Below are positions 34,759 to 43,156 of a DNA stretch of 64,000 bases, piece after piece; within the stretch, counting starts at the first letter, position 1, and every line of letters starts with the position of its first letter. Origin of the DNA: Skermanella rosea (GTDB taxonomy: Bacteria; Pseudomonadota; Alphaproteobacteria; Azospirillales; Azospirillaceae); the NCBI RefSeq assembly GCF_016806835.2, contig NZ_CP086111.1, forward strand, positions 1,161,001 through 1,225,000, read 5' to 3'. The translations under genes and the position numbers were made by a program. The notes below the pieces were generated by a model that worked only from the letters and a program-made list of their open reading frames with translations, did not search any database and had not been told where the DNA came from.

Positions 34759-35541
34759 ATGAACAAGCTCTATTACGGTGCAGCCGTGCTGGCCCTGGCC
34801 ATTGGCGTCTCCGGTCAGGCCCTGGCGCAGGATACCGGCCTGAAGACTGGCCAGACCGACGGCGCCCAGACGGGCCGTGCGGCTGTCGGGGCGCACAGCT
34901 CCGGCACCGGTGATCCCACCTTCCCGACCGGCACGACCAACCTCCAGGTTCCCTCCTCCTGCGGTCCCACCGACGTGGCAGCCGTCCGTTCCGACCTGGA
35001 GAGCGTCCAGAACGACCTGATCCGCGAGCGCATCGGCGTGCAGCTCCAGACCGCGGAGAACCAGGCCCAGGATGGCAACCGCGCCCGCTGCGCCCAGATC
35101 CTGGCGGACGCGCGCAATTCGATCGTCAAGGCCGGCGGCCAGGTCAACGACATGAGTGCCGCGGCCGGCGGCGGCGTGGTCCCGGCCGCAGGCACCCAGG
35201 GCGCCGGCAGCGGCGGAGTAGCGGGCGGCGGCCCCGTCGCGGGTTCGACCGAGACCCGCCCGATGGGCACCGGCATGAGCCGCGACGCCAACGGCAGCCT
35301 GGCGGCCGGCAGTGCCAGCGGCCAGCCGATTCCGCAGCGCTACACGATCAACGACTGCCAGCCGACCACCTGGGCGTCGCTCGAGGACCGGGCCAGCCAG
35401 GTTCCCGCCAGCCGCCAGGGCGAGGTGCAGCAGCTCCTGACCCAGATCCAGCAGGAATACAACGCCGACAACAAGGGCTCGTGCGCGCAGTTCATGAACC
35501 AGCTCGCGTCGATCCTGCCGGGCGGTTCCCAGGCCCGGTAA
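34759..35541 (+). CDS. Secreted protein with duplicated two-Cys module
   Basis: A 260-residue exported protein with a signal peptide ending ALA-Q near residue 24. The mature protein has two similar helical modules. Module one spans C68 to C111 (CGPTDVAAVRSDLE ... RCAQILADA) and module two C200 to C242 (CQPTTWASLEDRA ... SCAQFMNQL). Each has two Cys about 42 residues apart, CxPT at the start and CAQ at the end. A Gly/Ala-rich linker (about 130-190) joins them. Disulfides and a periplasmic home are likely. I do not recognise a named family. A candidate stress promoter precedes it and a strong terminator follows. Confidence 0.8.
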   Translation: MNKLYYGAAVLALAIGVSGQALAQDTGLKTGQTDGAQTGRAAVGAHSSGTGDPTFPTGTTNLQVPSSCGPTDVAAVRSDLESVQNDLIRERIGVQLQTAENQAQDGNRARCAQILADARNSIVKAGGQVNDMSAAAGGGVVPAAGTQGAGSGGVAGGGPVAGSTETRPMGTGMSRDANGSLAAGSASGQPIPQRYTINDCQPTTWASLEDRASQVPASRQGEVQQLLTQIQQEYNADNKGSCAQFMNQLASILPGGSQAR

Positions 35542-35578
35542 CGTCCGCGGGCGTCTGAACGCTTGAAACCGCCGGGGA

Positions 35579-35613
35579 GGGCGGCCGATCCGAAAGGGTC
35601 GGCCGCCCTTTTT
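35579..35613 (+). terminator. Rho-independent terminator
   Basis: GGGCGGCCGATCC pairs with GGGTCGGCCGCCC across a GAAA loop with one G-T style mismatch, and five T follow directly. It lies about 40 bases after the stop of the secreted-protein gene. Confidence 0.85.
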
Positions 35614-35644
35614 CATGCGCTTCCCTCATGCCGCATGCGACCAT

Positions 35645-35685
35645 TGTCCACTGTGCATGGCGCGATGCTGAAGGTTTAGTGGACA
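35645..35685. promoter_or_regulatory. Perfect 8-bp inverted repeat upstream of pntAA
   Basis: TGTCCACT (35645-35652) and AGTGGACA (35678-35685) form a dyad with a 25-base spacer, about 130 bases before pntAA. Nearby the motifs GGTTTAGTGG and GGTTAGTGG repeat directly. A widely spaced regulator site for the transhydrogenase operon is possible; a remnant of a mobile element end is an alternative. Confidence 0.3.
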
Positions 35686-35812
35686 TGATTGAATAGGAAA
35701 GGTTAGTGGCTAGAGCGCTTCACAAACTTTCCAGAATGCGGCATTTTGCCGTCGCATCAAACGTCCGCCACAATTCTCGGCAAAAAAATCAGCGGCAAGG
35801 GAACCAGCCAGG

Positions 35813-36976
35813 ATGAAAGTCGCCATACCGAAGGAGCGGCGCGCCCATGAACGTCGCGTCGCGGCCTCGCCGGATACCATCAAGAAATTCAAGCAGCTCG
35901 GGCTGGACGTCGTTGTCGAAACCGGCGCCGGTGAGCACGCCTCGATTCCCGACCAGGTCTTCGTCGACGCGGGTGCCACCATCGCTCCAGACGAGGCGGC
36001 CGCCGTCGGCGATGCCGACATCGTGCTGAAGGTCCAGCGTCCCCTGACCGAGGCGGAGGGCGGCCCGGACGAGCTGGCGCTGATGAAGCCCGGCGCCATG
36101 CTTGTCGCCATCCTCCAGCCTTACCAGGCGCGCGACCAGATCCAGGCCTACGCGGACGCCAAGGTCAACGCCTTCGCGATGGAGCTGATGCCCCGCATCA
36201 CCCGCGCCCAGTCGATGGACGTGCTGTCCAGCCAAGCCAACCTGGCGGGCTACCGCGCGGTGGTCGATGCCGCGGCGGAGTTCGGCCGCGCCTTTCCGAT
36301 GATGATGACGGCGGCCGGCACCGTGCCGCCGGCGCGCTGCATGATCATGGGCGTCGGCGTCGCCGGCCTCCAGGCCATCGCGACGGCCCGCCGGCTGGGC
36401 GGCGTCGTCTCCGCGACCGACGTGCGGCCGGCGACCAAGGAGCAGGTGCAGAGCCTCGGCGCCACCTTCGTCGCGGTCGAGGACGAGGAGTTCAAGGAGG
36501 CCCAGACGGCCGGCGGCTACGCCAAGGAGATGAGCGCCGGCTACCAGGAGAAGCAGCGGGCGCTGATCGCCGAGACGATCAAGAAGCAGGACATCGTCAT
36601 CACCACGGCGCTGATCCCCGGCCGCAAGGCGCCGATCCTGGTGACCGAGGCGATGGTCCGCTCCATGAAGCCGGGTTCCGTGCTGGTCGATTTGGCGGTG
36701 GAGCAGGGCGGCAACGTCGAGGGCTCGAAGCCCGGCGAGGTCGTGGACGTCGGCGGCGTCAAGATCGTCGGCCACATCAACGTGCCCAGCCGCAACGCGG
36801 TCGACGCCTCGATGCTCTATTCCAAGAACCTGCTGAACTTCCTGACCCCGCTGATCGACAAGGAAAAGGGCCTGACGATCAACTGGGACGACGAGATCAT
36901 CAAGGGCACCGCGCTGACCCGCGACGGCGCCGTGGTGCATCCCAATTTCGCCGCCGCCGAGGCGGCCAAGAGCTGA
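35813..36976 (+). CDS. pntAA: NAD(P) transhydrogenase subunit alpha, part 1
   Basis: The 387-residue NAD(H)-binding domain I of proton-translocating transhydrogenase, which uses the proton gradient to reduce NADP with NADH. Marks are the amino-terminal [17 protein letters not shown], the QxN-bearing loop [12 protein letters not shown], and the dinucleotide fold [18 protein letters not shown]. The short length shows the alpha subunit is split, as in Rhodospirillum, with the membrane part encoded next. The start follows a CAGG just before ATG. It leads a three-gene operon with 14- and 18-base gaps. Confidence 0.97.
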   Translation: MKVAIPKERRAHERRVAASPDTIKKFKQLGLDVVVETGAGEHASIPDQVFVDAGATIAPDEAAAVGDADIVLKVQRPLTEAEGGPDELALMKPGAMLVAILQPYQARDQIQAYADAKVNAFAMELMPRITRAQSMDVLSSQANLAGYRAVVDAAAEFGRAFPMMMTAAGTVPPARCMIMGVGVAGLQAIATARRLGGVVSATDVRPATKEQVQSLGATFVAVEDEEFKEAQTAGGYAKEMSAGYQEKQRALIAETIKKQDIVITTALIPGRKAPILVTEAMVRSMKPGSVLVDLAVEQGGNVEGSKPGEVVDVGGVKIVGHINVPSRNAVDASMLYSKNLLNFLTPLIDKEKGLTINWDDEIIKGTALTRDGAVVHPNFAAAEAAKS

Positions 36977-36990
36977 GGGGAACACAGCCG

Positions 36991-37419
36991 ATGACAAGCC
37001 AGGAACTGGCCCAGCAGGTCACCAACCTGCAGCAGGCACTGCGATCACTCACCGTGGAGGCCGACCGGCTCGCCGCCGAGACGTCCCGGCTGGCGGCAGG
37101 CGCCGTCGAGCAGGCTCCGGCCGACCACAGCTTCTTCATCACCGGCCTGACGGTCTTCGCGCTGGCCTGCTTCGTGGGCTACTACGTGGTGTGGCGGGTG
37201 ACGCCGGCGCTGCACTCGCCGCTGATGAGCGTCACCAACGCGGTATCCTCCGTGATCATCGTCGGCGCGCTGATCGCGACCGGCAGCACGGCCGGCTTCA
37301 CCTTCTCCACGATGCTTGGCTTCCTCGCCGTCATCCTGGCCTCGGTCAACATCTTCGGCGGCTTCATTGTCACCCAGCGCATGCTGGCGATGTACAAGAA
37401 GAAGCAGAAGAAGGCATAA
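36991..37419 (+). CDS. pntAB: NAD(P) transhydrogenase subunit alpha, part 2
   Basis: A 142-residue membrane subunit: about 45 hydrophilic residues with a helical Leu/Ala pattern, then three to four transmembrane helices including the conserved [13 protein letters not shown] and [23 protein letters not shown] segments. These helices join those of PntB to form the proton channel. It ends in a Lys-rich cytoplasmic tail. The gap to pntB is 18 bases, with a GGGAG before the next start. Confidence 0.95.
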   Translation: MTSQELAQQVTNLQQALRSLTVEADRLAAETSRLAAGAVEQAPADHSFFITGLTVFALACFVGYYVVWRVTPALHSPLMSVTNAVSSVIIVGALIATGSTAGFTFSTMLGFLAVILASVNIFGGFIVTQRMLAMYKKKQKKA

Positions 37420-37437
37420 AGGGAGCCCTGAACCAAC

Positions 37438-38838
37438 ATGGCCACATTAGCCCCGCTGGCATACCTGGTCGCCGCCATCTGCTTCATCATGGCGCTGCGC
37501 GGCCTTTCCAGCCCCGAGACCTCCCGCCAGGGCAATAATTACGGCATCGTCGGCATGGTGATCGCCATCGTCACCACGCTGATGCTGCCGGGATTGATCT
37601 CCGGCCTGTCGATCACCCTGATCATCATCGGGCTGGCGATCGGCGGCACCATCGGCACCGTCATCGCGCGCCGGATCGAGATGACGGCCCTGCCGCAGCT
37701 CGTCGCCGCCTTCCACTCCCTGGTCGGCCTCGCCGCCGTGTTCGTCGCGATCGCGGCCTTCTACGCGCCGGAGGCCTACGGCATCGGCACCGCGGGCGCG
37801 ATCCGCACCGGCAGCCTGATCGAGATGGCGCTGGGCGTCGCGATCGGTGCCATCACCTTCACCGGCTCGCTGGTCGCCTTCGCCAAGCTCCAGGGCCTGG
37901 TCAGCGGCAAGCCGCTGGTCTTCAACATGCAGCACATGCTGAACGCCGGTCTCGGCATCGTGCTGGTGCTGTGCATCGTCTGGCTGTGCGTATCCAACTC
38001 CACCGTGGCGCTCTGGATCATCGTGCTGCTGGCGCTGGCGCTCGGCTTCCTGCTGATCCTGCCCATCGGCGGCGCCGACATGCCGGTGGTGGTGTCGATG
38101 CTGAACAGCTATTCCGGCTGGGCCGCGGCCGGCATCGGCTTCACGCTGGAGAACAACCTGCTGATCATCACCGGCGCGCTGGTCGGATCTTCCGGCGCCA
38201 TCCTGTCCTACATCATGTGCAAGGGCATGAACCGGTCGATCTTCAACGTCATCCTGGGCGGCTTCGGCGGCGACAGCGCGGCGGCGGCGGCCGGCGGCCC
38301 TGCCGGCGACCGGTCGGTCAAGGCGGGCTCGGCGGAGGATGCCGCCTTCATCATGAAGAACGCCTCCTCGGTCATCATCGTGCCCGGCTACGGCATGGCG
38401 GTGGCCCAGGCCCAGCACGCGCTCCGCGAGATGGCCGACATGCTCAAGCACGAAGGCGTCGAGGTCCGCTACGCGATCCATCCCGTCGCCGGCCGCATGC
38501 CCGGCCACATGAACGTGCTGCTGGCCGAGGCCAACGTGCCCTACGACGAGGTCTTCGAGCTGGAGGAGATCAACCGCGACTTCGGCCAGGCCGACGTGGC
38601 CTTCGTGATCGGCGCCAACGACGTGACCAACCCGGCCGCCAAGACCGACCCGGCCTCGCCGATCTACGGCATGCCGATCCTGGACGTGGAGAAGGCCAAG
38701 ACCGTTCTGTTCATCAAGCGGTCCATGGCGGCCGGCTATGCCGGCGTCGAGAACGAACTCTTCTTCCGGCCCAACACCATGATGCTGTTCGGCGACGCCA
38801 AGAAAGTTACCGAAGAGGTCCTGAAGGCCCTGGACTAA
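37438..38838 (+). CDS. pntB: NAD(P) transhydrogenase subunit beta
   Basis: A 466-residue subunit with eight or nine membrane helices (residues about 5-270) followed by the NADP(H)-binding domain III. The nucleotide site shows VPGYGMAVAQAQHALREM, HPVAGRMPGHMNVLLAEA and VIGANDVTNPAA. It completes the enzyme that supplies NADPH and links it to the proton gradient in the inner membrane. A terminator lies about 30 bases after the stop, so the operon ends here. Confidence 0.97.
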   Translation: MATLAPLAYLVAAICFIMALRGLSSPETSRQGNNYGIVGMVIAIVTTLMLPGLISGLSITLIIIGLAIGGTIGTVIARRIEMTALPQLVAAFHSLVGLAAVFVAIAAFYAPEAYGIGTAGAIRTGSLIEMALGVAIGAITFTGSLVAFAKLQGLVSGKPLVFNMQHMLNAGLGIVLVLCIVWLCVSNSTVALWIIVLLALALGFLLILPIGGADMPVVVSMLNSYSGWAAAGIGFTLENNLLIITGALVGSSGAILSYIMCKGMNRSIFNVILGGFGGDSAAAAAGGPAGDRSVKAGSAEDAAFIMKNASSVIIVPGYGMAVAQAQHALREMADMLKHEGVEVRYAIHPVAGRMPGHMNVLLAEANVPYDEVFELEEINRDFGQADVAFVIGANDVTNPAAKTDPASPIYGMPILDVEKAKTVLFIKRSMAAGYAGVENELFFRPNTMMLFGDAKKVTEEVLKALD

Positions 38839-38869
38839 GCTGTCCGTCGGTCCCAAGGATAGACCAAAG

Positions 38870-38902
38870 GGCGGTGGTGCCGAAAGGCGCCGCCGCCTTT
38901 TT
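38870..38902 (+). terminator. Rho-independent terminator of the pnt operon
   Basis: GGCGGTGGTGCC and GGCGCCGCCGCC pair (with G-T pairs) across a GAAA loop, followed by five T. It stands between pntB and the next plus-strand gene, so that gene needs its own promoter. Confidence 0.8.
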
Positions 38903-38985
38903 CATGCCTGTCGTACGACTTGCACGCCTGTTGGATCGACGTGCTATAGTTTTTCCATGACGGCGGCTCGAGACGGGAAAACACC

Positions 38986-41235
38986 ATGCTCGCCTCTCTC
39001 CAGGATGCCGTGGATCGGCGCAGCGCGATCCTCCAGGCGATCGCCCACGGCGCCGCGGCGATGGTCGCCTGCCCGGATTGGCGTGCCGGGATCGACGACC
39101 TGCTCGGGCGGCTCGGCATCGCCGCCGGCGTCAGCCGGGTCTACCTGTTCGAGATCCACGACGGGGCGGGGCAGGGCTTGGCGCAGACTTGTCGGCACGA
39201 CTGGGCCGCTCCGGGGCTGGCGCCCCTGGTCGGCGATCCGCGCAACACCGACGAGAAGCTGGTCGGCACCGATCCGACGCTGACCGACTGGACCGAGCGC
39301 CGCCGGCGCGGCGAGCTGATCCAGGGCCTGACCCGCGACCTGTCCGGATACCTGCGCGAGGACTTCGAGTATCAGCGCATCCTGTCCTTCGTCTCGGTCC
39401 CGATCCTGGTGGCCGGCGCTTGGTGGGGACACCTCGGATTCGACGACTGCGAGAGCGAGCGTGTGTGGTCGGAGCTGGAACTGGACGTGCTGAGGACGGC
39501 CGCCGCCCTGATCGCCGGCGCGGTCGAGCGCAGCCGGGCCGCCGGCGTCCTGCGCACCAGCGAGGCTCTGAAGAGCGCCATGCTCGACACCGCGCTGGAC
39601 TGCGTCATCACGATCGACGACGGCGGGCGGGTGGTGGAGTTCAACCGGGCGGCGGAACGCACCTTCGGCTGGCGGCGCGAAGCGGTGATCGGCCTGTCCC
39701 TGGCCGACGTGATCGTCCCGCCGGAGATGCGCGGCCCCCATCAGGCCGGGATCGGCCGCTATCTGGCCTCGGGCGAGACCCGGGTCCTCGGCTCCCGGAT
39801 GGAGGTCGAGGGCATGCGGTCGGACGGCAGCCGGATGCCCCTGGAACTGGCGATCACCGAGGTGCCGACGGCGGAGGGCCGTTTCTTCACGGCCTATCTG
39901 CGGGACATCACCGAACGCCGTCAGGCCCGCGCCCGGCTGGAGCGCATGGCCTATTTCGATGCCGTGACGGGCCTGCCCAACCGTGCCCTGCTGCTGAAGC
40001 GCGCGGCGGAGCGCCGGGCGGCGTCCGGGTCCGCCTGGATCGTCGCCATCGAGCTGATGCGGTTCGGAAGCCTGAAGACCAGCCTCGGCACGGCGTTCGC
40101 CGACACGCTCCTGTGCGCGCTGACCGCGAGGCTTGGGGATTGCCTGGAGGGGGACGCCGTGCTGGCTCGCACCGGCGATCGGCAGCTCGCGGTCCTGGGG
40201 ACCGGCGGAGGTGCCGAGGAGACCGCCCGCTGGCTCGAGCAGGCCCTGTACGAGCCGTTCCACCTGGACGGCAGGACGGTCTTCATGACGGCGAGCCGCG
40301 GCATCGCCGCCGGAAAAGACGAACCCGACACGCTGCTGCGCAACGCCGAGCTGGCCTGCGAGCGGGCGGTCGAGGCGGGCGGCGGGACCTGCCAGTACGA
40401 CGAGACCATGCACGCGGCGCAATTGGACCGGCTGAGCCTGGAAACCGACCTGCGCCGCGCGATCGCCGCCAGCGACCAGATCTGGGTCGCTTACCAGCCG
40501 ATCGTGGCATTGCCGGAAGGCCGCCTCGCCGGGTTCGAGGCGCTGGTGCGCTGGGACCACCCGACCCGCGGTAGGGTGCCTCCCGGGGTCTTCATCCCGA
40601 TCGCCGAGGTCACGGGGCTGATCGTGCCGCTCGGCCGTCTGGTCCTGCACAGGGCCTGCCACCAGATGGTGCGCTGGACGGCGATGCGCGGGCCGGGCGC
40701 CGAGCCGCTGTTCATCAGCGTCAATCTCTCCGCCCGGCAGCTCGGCGACCGCGACCTGCTGGACACCGTGGCCGAGGCGCTGGCCGAAAGCGGCGTCGAT
40801 CCCGCGCAGGTGAAGCTGGAACTGACGGAGTCCGCGGCCATGAGCCACGCCGGCGAGACCATAGGGCTGCTCTGGCAACTCAAGGCGCTGGGACTGCGGC
40901 TGTCGATCGACGATTTCGGCACCGGCTACTCGTCGCTCAGCTATCTCCACCGTTTCCCGGTCGACTCGCTGAAGGTCGACCAGTCCTTCGTCGCGGCCAT
41001 GTGCCGGTCGACCGAGAGCCGGGACATGGTCCGGATCATCGTCGACCTCGCCCACCTGCTGAAGCTGGAGGTCATCGCCGAGGGCATCGAGACGGCGGAG
41101 GACGCGAAGCTGCTGTCCGACATGGCCTGCGGCTTCGGGCAAGGCTACCTGTTCGGCGCGCCGCTGCCGCCGCAGGAAGCGGCCGGCTGGATCACTTCGC
41201 CCGGAAGCGCGAAGCGGGAGATATCGCTGACCTGA
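38986..41235 (+). CDS. GAF-PAS-GGDEF(degenerate)-EAL signalling protein
   Basis: A 749-residue soluble protein: GAF (about residues 15-175), PAS (about 190-315), a GGDEF-like domain (about 320-475) and an EAL domain (about 485-740). The GGDEF signature is replaced by ARTGDRQLAV, so it should not make cyclic-di-GMP. The EAL domain has its key blocks: GFEALVRWDHP, NLSARQL, ELTESAAM, DDFGTGYSSL, KVDQSFV and AEGIET, so it should hydrolyse cyclic-di-GMP. GTP binding to the degenerate domain may control the EAL part, as in known tandem proteins. It lies behind the pnt terminator. The chemoreceptor with a PilZ domain upstream could respond to the same pool. Confidence 0.92.
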   Translation: MLASLQDAVDRRSAILQAIAHGAAAMVACPDWRAGIDDLLGRLGIAAGVSRVYLFEIHDGAGQGLAQTCRHDWAAPGLAPLVGDPRNTDEKLVGTDPTLTDWTERRRRGELIQGLTRDLSGYLREDFEYQRILSFVSVPILVAGAWWGHLGFDDCESERVWSELELDVLRTAAALIAGAVERSRAAGVLRTSEALKSAMLDTALDCVITIDDGGRVVEFNRAAERTFGWRREAVIGLSLADVIVPPEMRGPHQAGIGRYLASGETRVLGSRMEVEGMRSDGSRMPLELAITEVPTAEGRFFTAYLRDITERRQARARLERMAYFDAVTGLPNRALLLKRAAERRAASGSAWIVAIELMRFGSLKTSLGTAFADTLLCALTARLGDCLEGDAVLARTGDRQLAVLGTGGGAEETARWLEQALYEPFHLDGRTVFMTASRGIAAGKDEPDTLLRNAELACERAVEAGGGTCQYDETMHAAQLDRLSLETDLRRAIAASDQIWVAYQPIVALPEGRLAGFEALVRWDHPTRGRVPPGVFIPIAEVTGLIVPLGRLVLHRACHQMVRWTAMRGPGAEPLFISVNLSARQLGDRDLLDTVAEALAESGVDPAQVKLELTESAAMSHAGETIGLLWQLKALGLRLSIDDFGTGYSSLSYLHRFPVDSLKVDQSFVAAMCRSTESRDMVRIIVDLAHLLKLEVIAEGIETAEDAKLLSDMACGFGQGYLFGAPLPPQEAAGWITSPGSAKREISLT

Positions 41236-41241
41236 TCAACC

Positions 41242-41337
41242 GTAGGTCTGCCTTCGCCCGTCAGGGCGAACGCCGACACCCTGCGTCAACGCTCCGGTCA
41301 CGCTGTCGGCTTCGGCCTTCGGCCGAGGCCGACCTAC
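41242..41337. repeat. REP-like palindromic repeat element
   Basis: A 96-base unit begins GTAGGTC and ends GACCTAC, its reverse complement. Inside are two hairpins: TTCGCCC-GTCA-GGGCGAA (41253-41270) and a longer GTCGGC-T-TCGGCC/TTC/GGCCGA-G-GCCGAC (41305-41333). The flanking GTAGGTCGG type ends resemble intergenic palindromic repeats seen in many proteobacteria. A partial GTAGGCCGACA copy follows near 41364. It fills the gap between two convergent genes. Confidence 0.6.
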
Positions 41338-41381
41338 AAGAATCCACAATCGCGACTGATCGCCGTAGGCCGACAAAGCCG

Positions 41382-41415
41382 AAAACCGCCGCCGGACGGT
41401 GCCGGGGCGGTTTTT
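41382..41415. terminator. Bidirectional terminator between EAL gene and rpsU
   Basis: AAAACCGCC (41382-41390) and GGCGGTTTT (41407-41415) pair around a GC-rich inner region, with T runs on the leading and trailing sides for both strands. It can end both the EAL gene and the convergent rpsU transcript. Confidence 0.7.
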
Positions 41416-41466
41416 GCAAGCTTGGCCTGGAATCCGCGGTCTCGACGGGCGCGGATCGTCAGTCGA

Positions 41467-41670
41467 TCAATAGCCTTCACGCTCCATGCGCTTGCGCAGC
41501 AGCTTGCGGGTGCGGCGAACGGCCTCCGCCTTCTCACGCGCACGCTTCTCCGAGGGCTTCTCGTAGTTGCGCCGCAGCTTCATTTCACGGAAAATCCCCT
41601 CGCGCTGCATCTTCTTCTTCAGCGCGCGCAGGGCCTGATCGACGTTGTTGTCACGAACCAGCACTTGCAC
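41467..41670 (-). CDS. rpsU: 30S ribosomal protein S21
   Basis: A 67-residue basic protein of the small ribosomal subunit, which helps base-pairing between mRNA and the 16S tail. The family sequence begins [20 protein letters not shown] and continues with the [20 protein letters not shown] block. The start is GTG 41670, nine to ten bases after GGAGAG; a TTG six codons upstream would cover the ribosome-binding site and is rejected. It is a monocistronic gene with a candidate promoter at 41744-41773 and a terminator downstream. Confidence 0.95.
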   Translation of the reverse strand: MQVLVRDNNVDQALRALKKKMQREGIFREMKLRRNYEKPSEKRAREKAEAVRRTRKLLRKRMEREGY

Positions 41671-41743
41671 GGTTTGGTGTCTCTCCAACAGTTGAATTCA
41701 AACGCACGATGCGCAAAAGGCACCCGTCCGACCTTGGCCGCGG

Positions 41744-41773
41744 GTTCTAGCATGCCGGGGAGCCCTTTCTCAA
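41744..41773 (-). promoter_or_regulatory. Candidate sigma-70 promoter of rpsU
   Basis: On the minus strand TTGAGA (41768-41773) and TAGAAC (41744-41749) are 18 bases apart. This is a fair match about 70 bases upstream of the rpsU start codon. Confidence 0.4.
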
Positions 41774-41861
41774 GGACTAAACGGTGGCTGACCGCATCCG
41801 TTCCGCCAAACCGGTACGGCGCGGGCTTTGCTTCCGCAGCTTATACACCCATACTGGGGCC

Positions 41862-42470
41862 ATGGCTATTCTGAAGATCGCCCGCATGGGGCATCCCGTC
41901 CTGCGCCGGGTCGCCGACCCCGTCGAGGATCCGTCCGACCCGGAAATCCAGCGCCTGATCGCCGACATGGCGGAAACCATGGCCGACGCCTCGGGCGCCG
42001 GGCTGGCGGCACCGCAGGTCCACGTGCCGAAAAGGGTCATCCTGTTCATCGTGCCGGCCGAGCGCGCGACCCTGGAGGGGGAGGCGGACCGGCCGCGCGG
42101 GCTTTCGGTGCTGATCAACCCGGTGGTCGAGCCGGTCGGCACCGGGATGGTGCCGGGGTGGGAAGGCTGCCTGTCGATCCCCGGCCTGCGCGGCATCGTG
42201 CCGCGCCACGCCCATATCCGCTACCGCGGCCTGGATGCGGATGGCCGGCCGGTGGAGCGAGAGGCGAAGGGCTTCCATGCCCGCGTCGTCCAGCACGAGC
42301 TGGACCATCTGGACGGCGTGCTCTACCTGGACCGGATGCCCGACCTCTCCCTGCTGACCTTCAACGACGAAATCCGTTACTTTCCCGACGACCTCTCGGA
42401 GTTGGCTTTGCGGGGCCGCGACGCCACATCCTTAAGCCAAACCAACGACGGGAACGGGACCCAGGAATGA
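41862..42470 (+). CDS. def: Peptide deformylase
   Basis: A 202-residue metalloenzyme that removes the formyl group from new proteins. All three motifs are present: GAGLAAPQV (motif 1), EGCLSIPG with the metal Cys (motif 2) and QHELDHLDG with the metal His pair (motif 3). ATG 41862 follows a GGGG and begins the usual MAILKIARMGHPVL. Its stop overlaps the start of the COQ9-family gene (ATGA), so the two are coupled. It is not next to fmt, so it may be one of several deformylase genes in the genome. Confidence 0.95.
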   Translation: MAILKIARMGHPVLRRVADPVEDPSDPEIQRLIADMAETMADASGAGLAAPQVHVPKRVILFIVPAERATLEGEADRPRGLSVLINPVVEPVGTGMVPGWEGCLSIPGLRGIVPRHAHIRYRGLDADGRPVEREAKGFHARVVQHELDHLDGVLYLDRMPDLSLLTFNDEIRYFPDDLSELALRGRDATSLSQTNDGNGTQE

Positions 42471-43153
42471 ACGGGGCTGGAATGGAAGAAAACGGGTTCG
42501 ATCTCGACCGGATCAGGGACGACATCCTCGAGGCGATGCTGCCCAACGTCATCTTCGACGGTTGGAGCAACCAGTCGCTGCGTGACGCGATCGCCATGAC
42601 CGGCCATGACGGCGGCATGGCGCAGCTGGCTTTCCCCGGCGGCATCCCGCAGATCGTGGAGCATTTCAGCGGCTGGGCCGACCGCAGGATGCTGGAGGAG
42701 CTGGACCGGCACGACCTTGCCGCCATGAAGGTCCGCGACCGCATCACCCTGGCGGTCCGGGCGCGGCTGGAGATCCTGGAGCCCCACGAGGAGGCGGTCC
42801 GGCGCGCGCTGACCTTCCTGGCCCTGCCGCAGAACACGGCGCTCGGGGGCAGGATCGTCTACCGCACGGTCGACGCCATGTGGTACGCGGCGGGCGACAC
42901 CTCGACCGACCATAACTATTATACGAAGCGCGCCCTGCTGGCCGCCGTGCTGACCTCGACCACGCTCTACTGGCTCAACGACCAGTCCGACGGCAAGGCC
43001 GAAACCTGGGCCTTCCTGGATCGCCGGATCGCCGACGTCATGCGGGTCGGGCGGACCACGGGCAGGGTCTCGGGCATCGGAAGCGTGCTCGCCAACCTGC
43101 CGTCACCCTTCCGGTTCGCCCGGAACGTGCGCCGCCGGGCGTCCGGCTACTGA
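42467..43153 (+). CDS. COQ9-family protein
   Basis: A 228-residue member of the COQ9 family, a TetR-like helical fold that binds lipid and helps ubiquinone synthesis by presenting quinone precursors to hydroxylases at the membrane. The family pattern is visible in IRDDILEAMLPNVIFDGWS, AFPGGIPQIVEHFSGWADRRM and the late STDHNYYTKRALLAAVLTSTTLYWLND. It overlaps def by four bases. It ends three bases from the convergent epimerase gene. With the UbiB-family gene 8 kb upstream it is the only quinone-linked gene seen. Confidence 0.9.
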   Translation: MNGAGMEENGFDLDRIRDDILEAMLPNVIFDGWSNQSLRDAIAMTGHDGGMAQLAFPGGIPQIVEHFSGWADRRMLEELDRHDLAAMKVRDRITLAVRARLEILEPHEEAVRRALTFLALPQNTALGGRIVYRTVDAMWYAAGDTSTDHNYYTKRALLAAVLTSTTLYWLNDQSDGKAETWAFLDRRIADVMRVGRTTGRVSGIGSVLANLPSPFRFARNVRRRASGY

Positions 43154-43156
43154 CGC

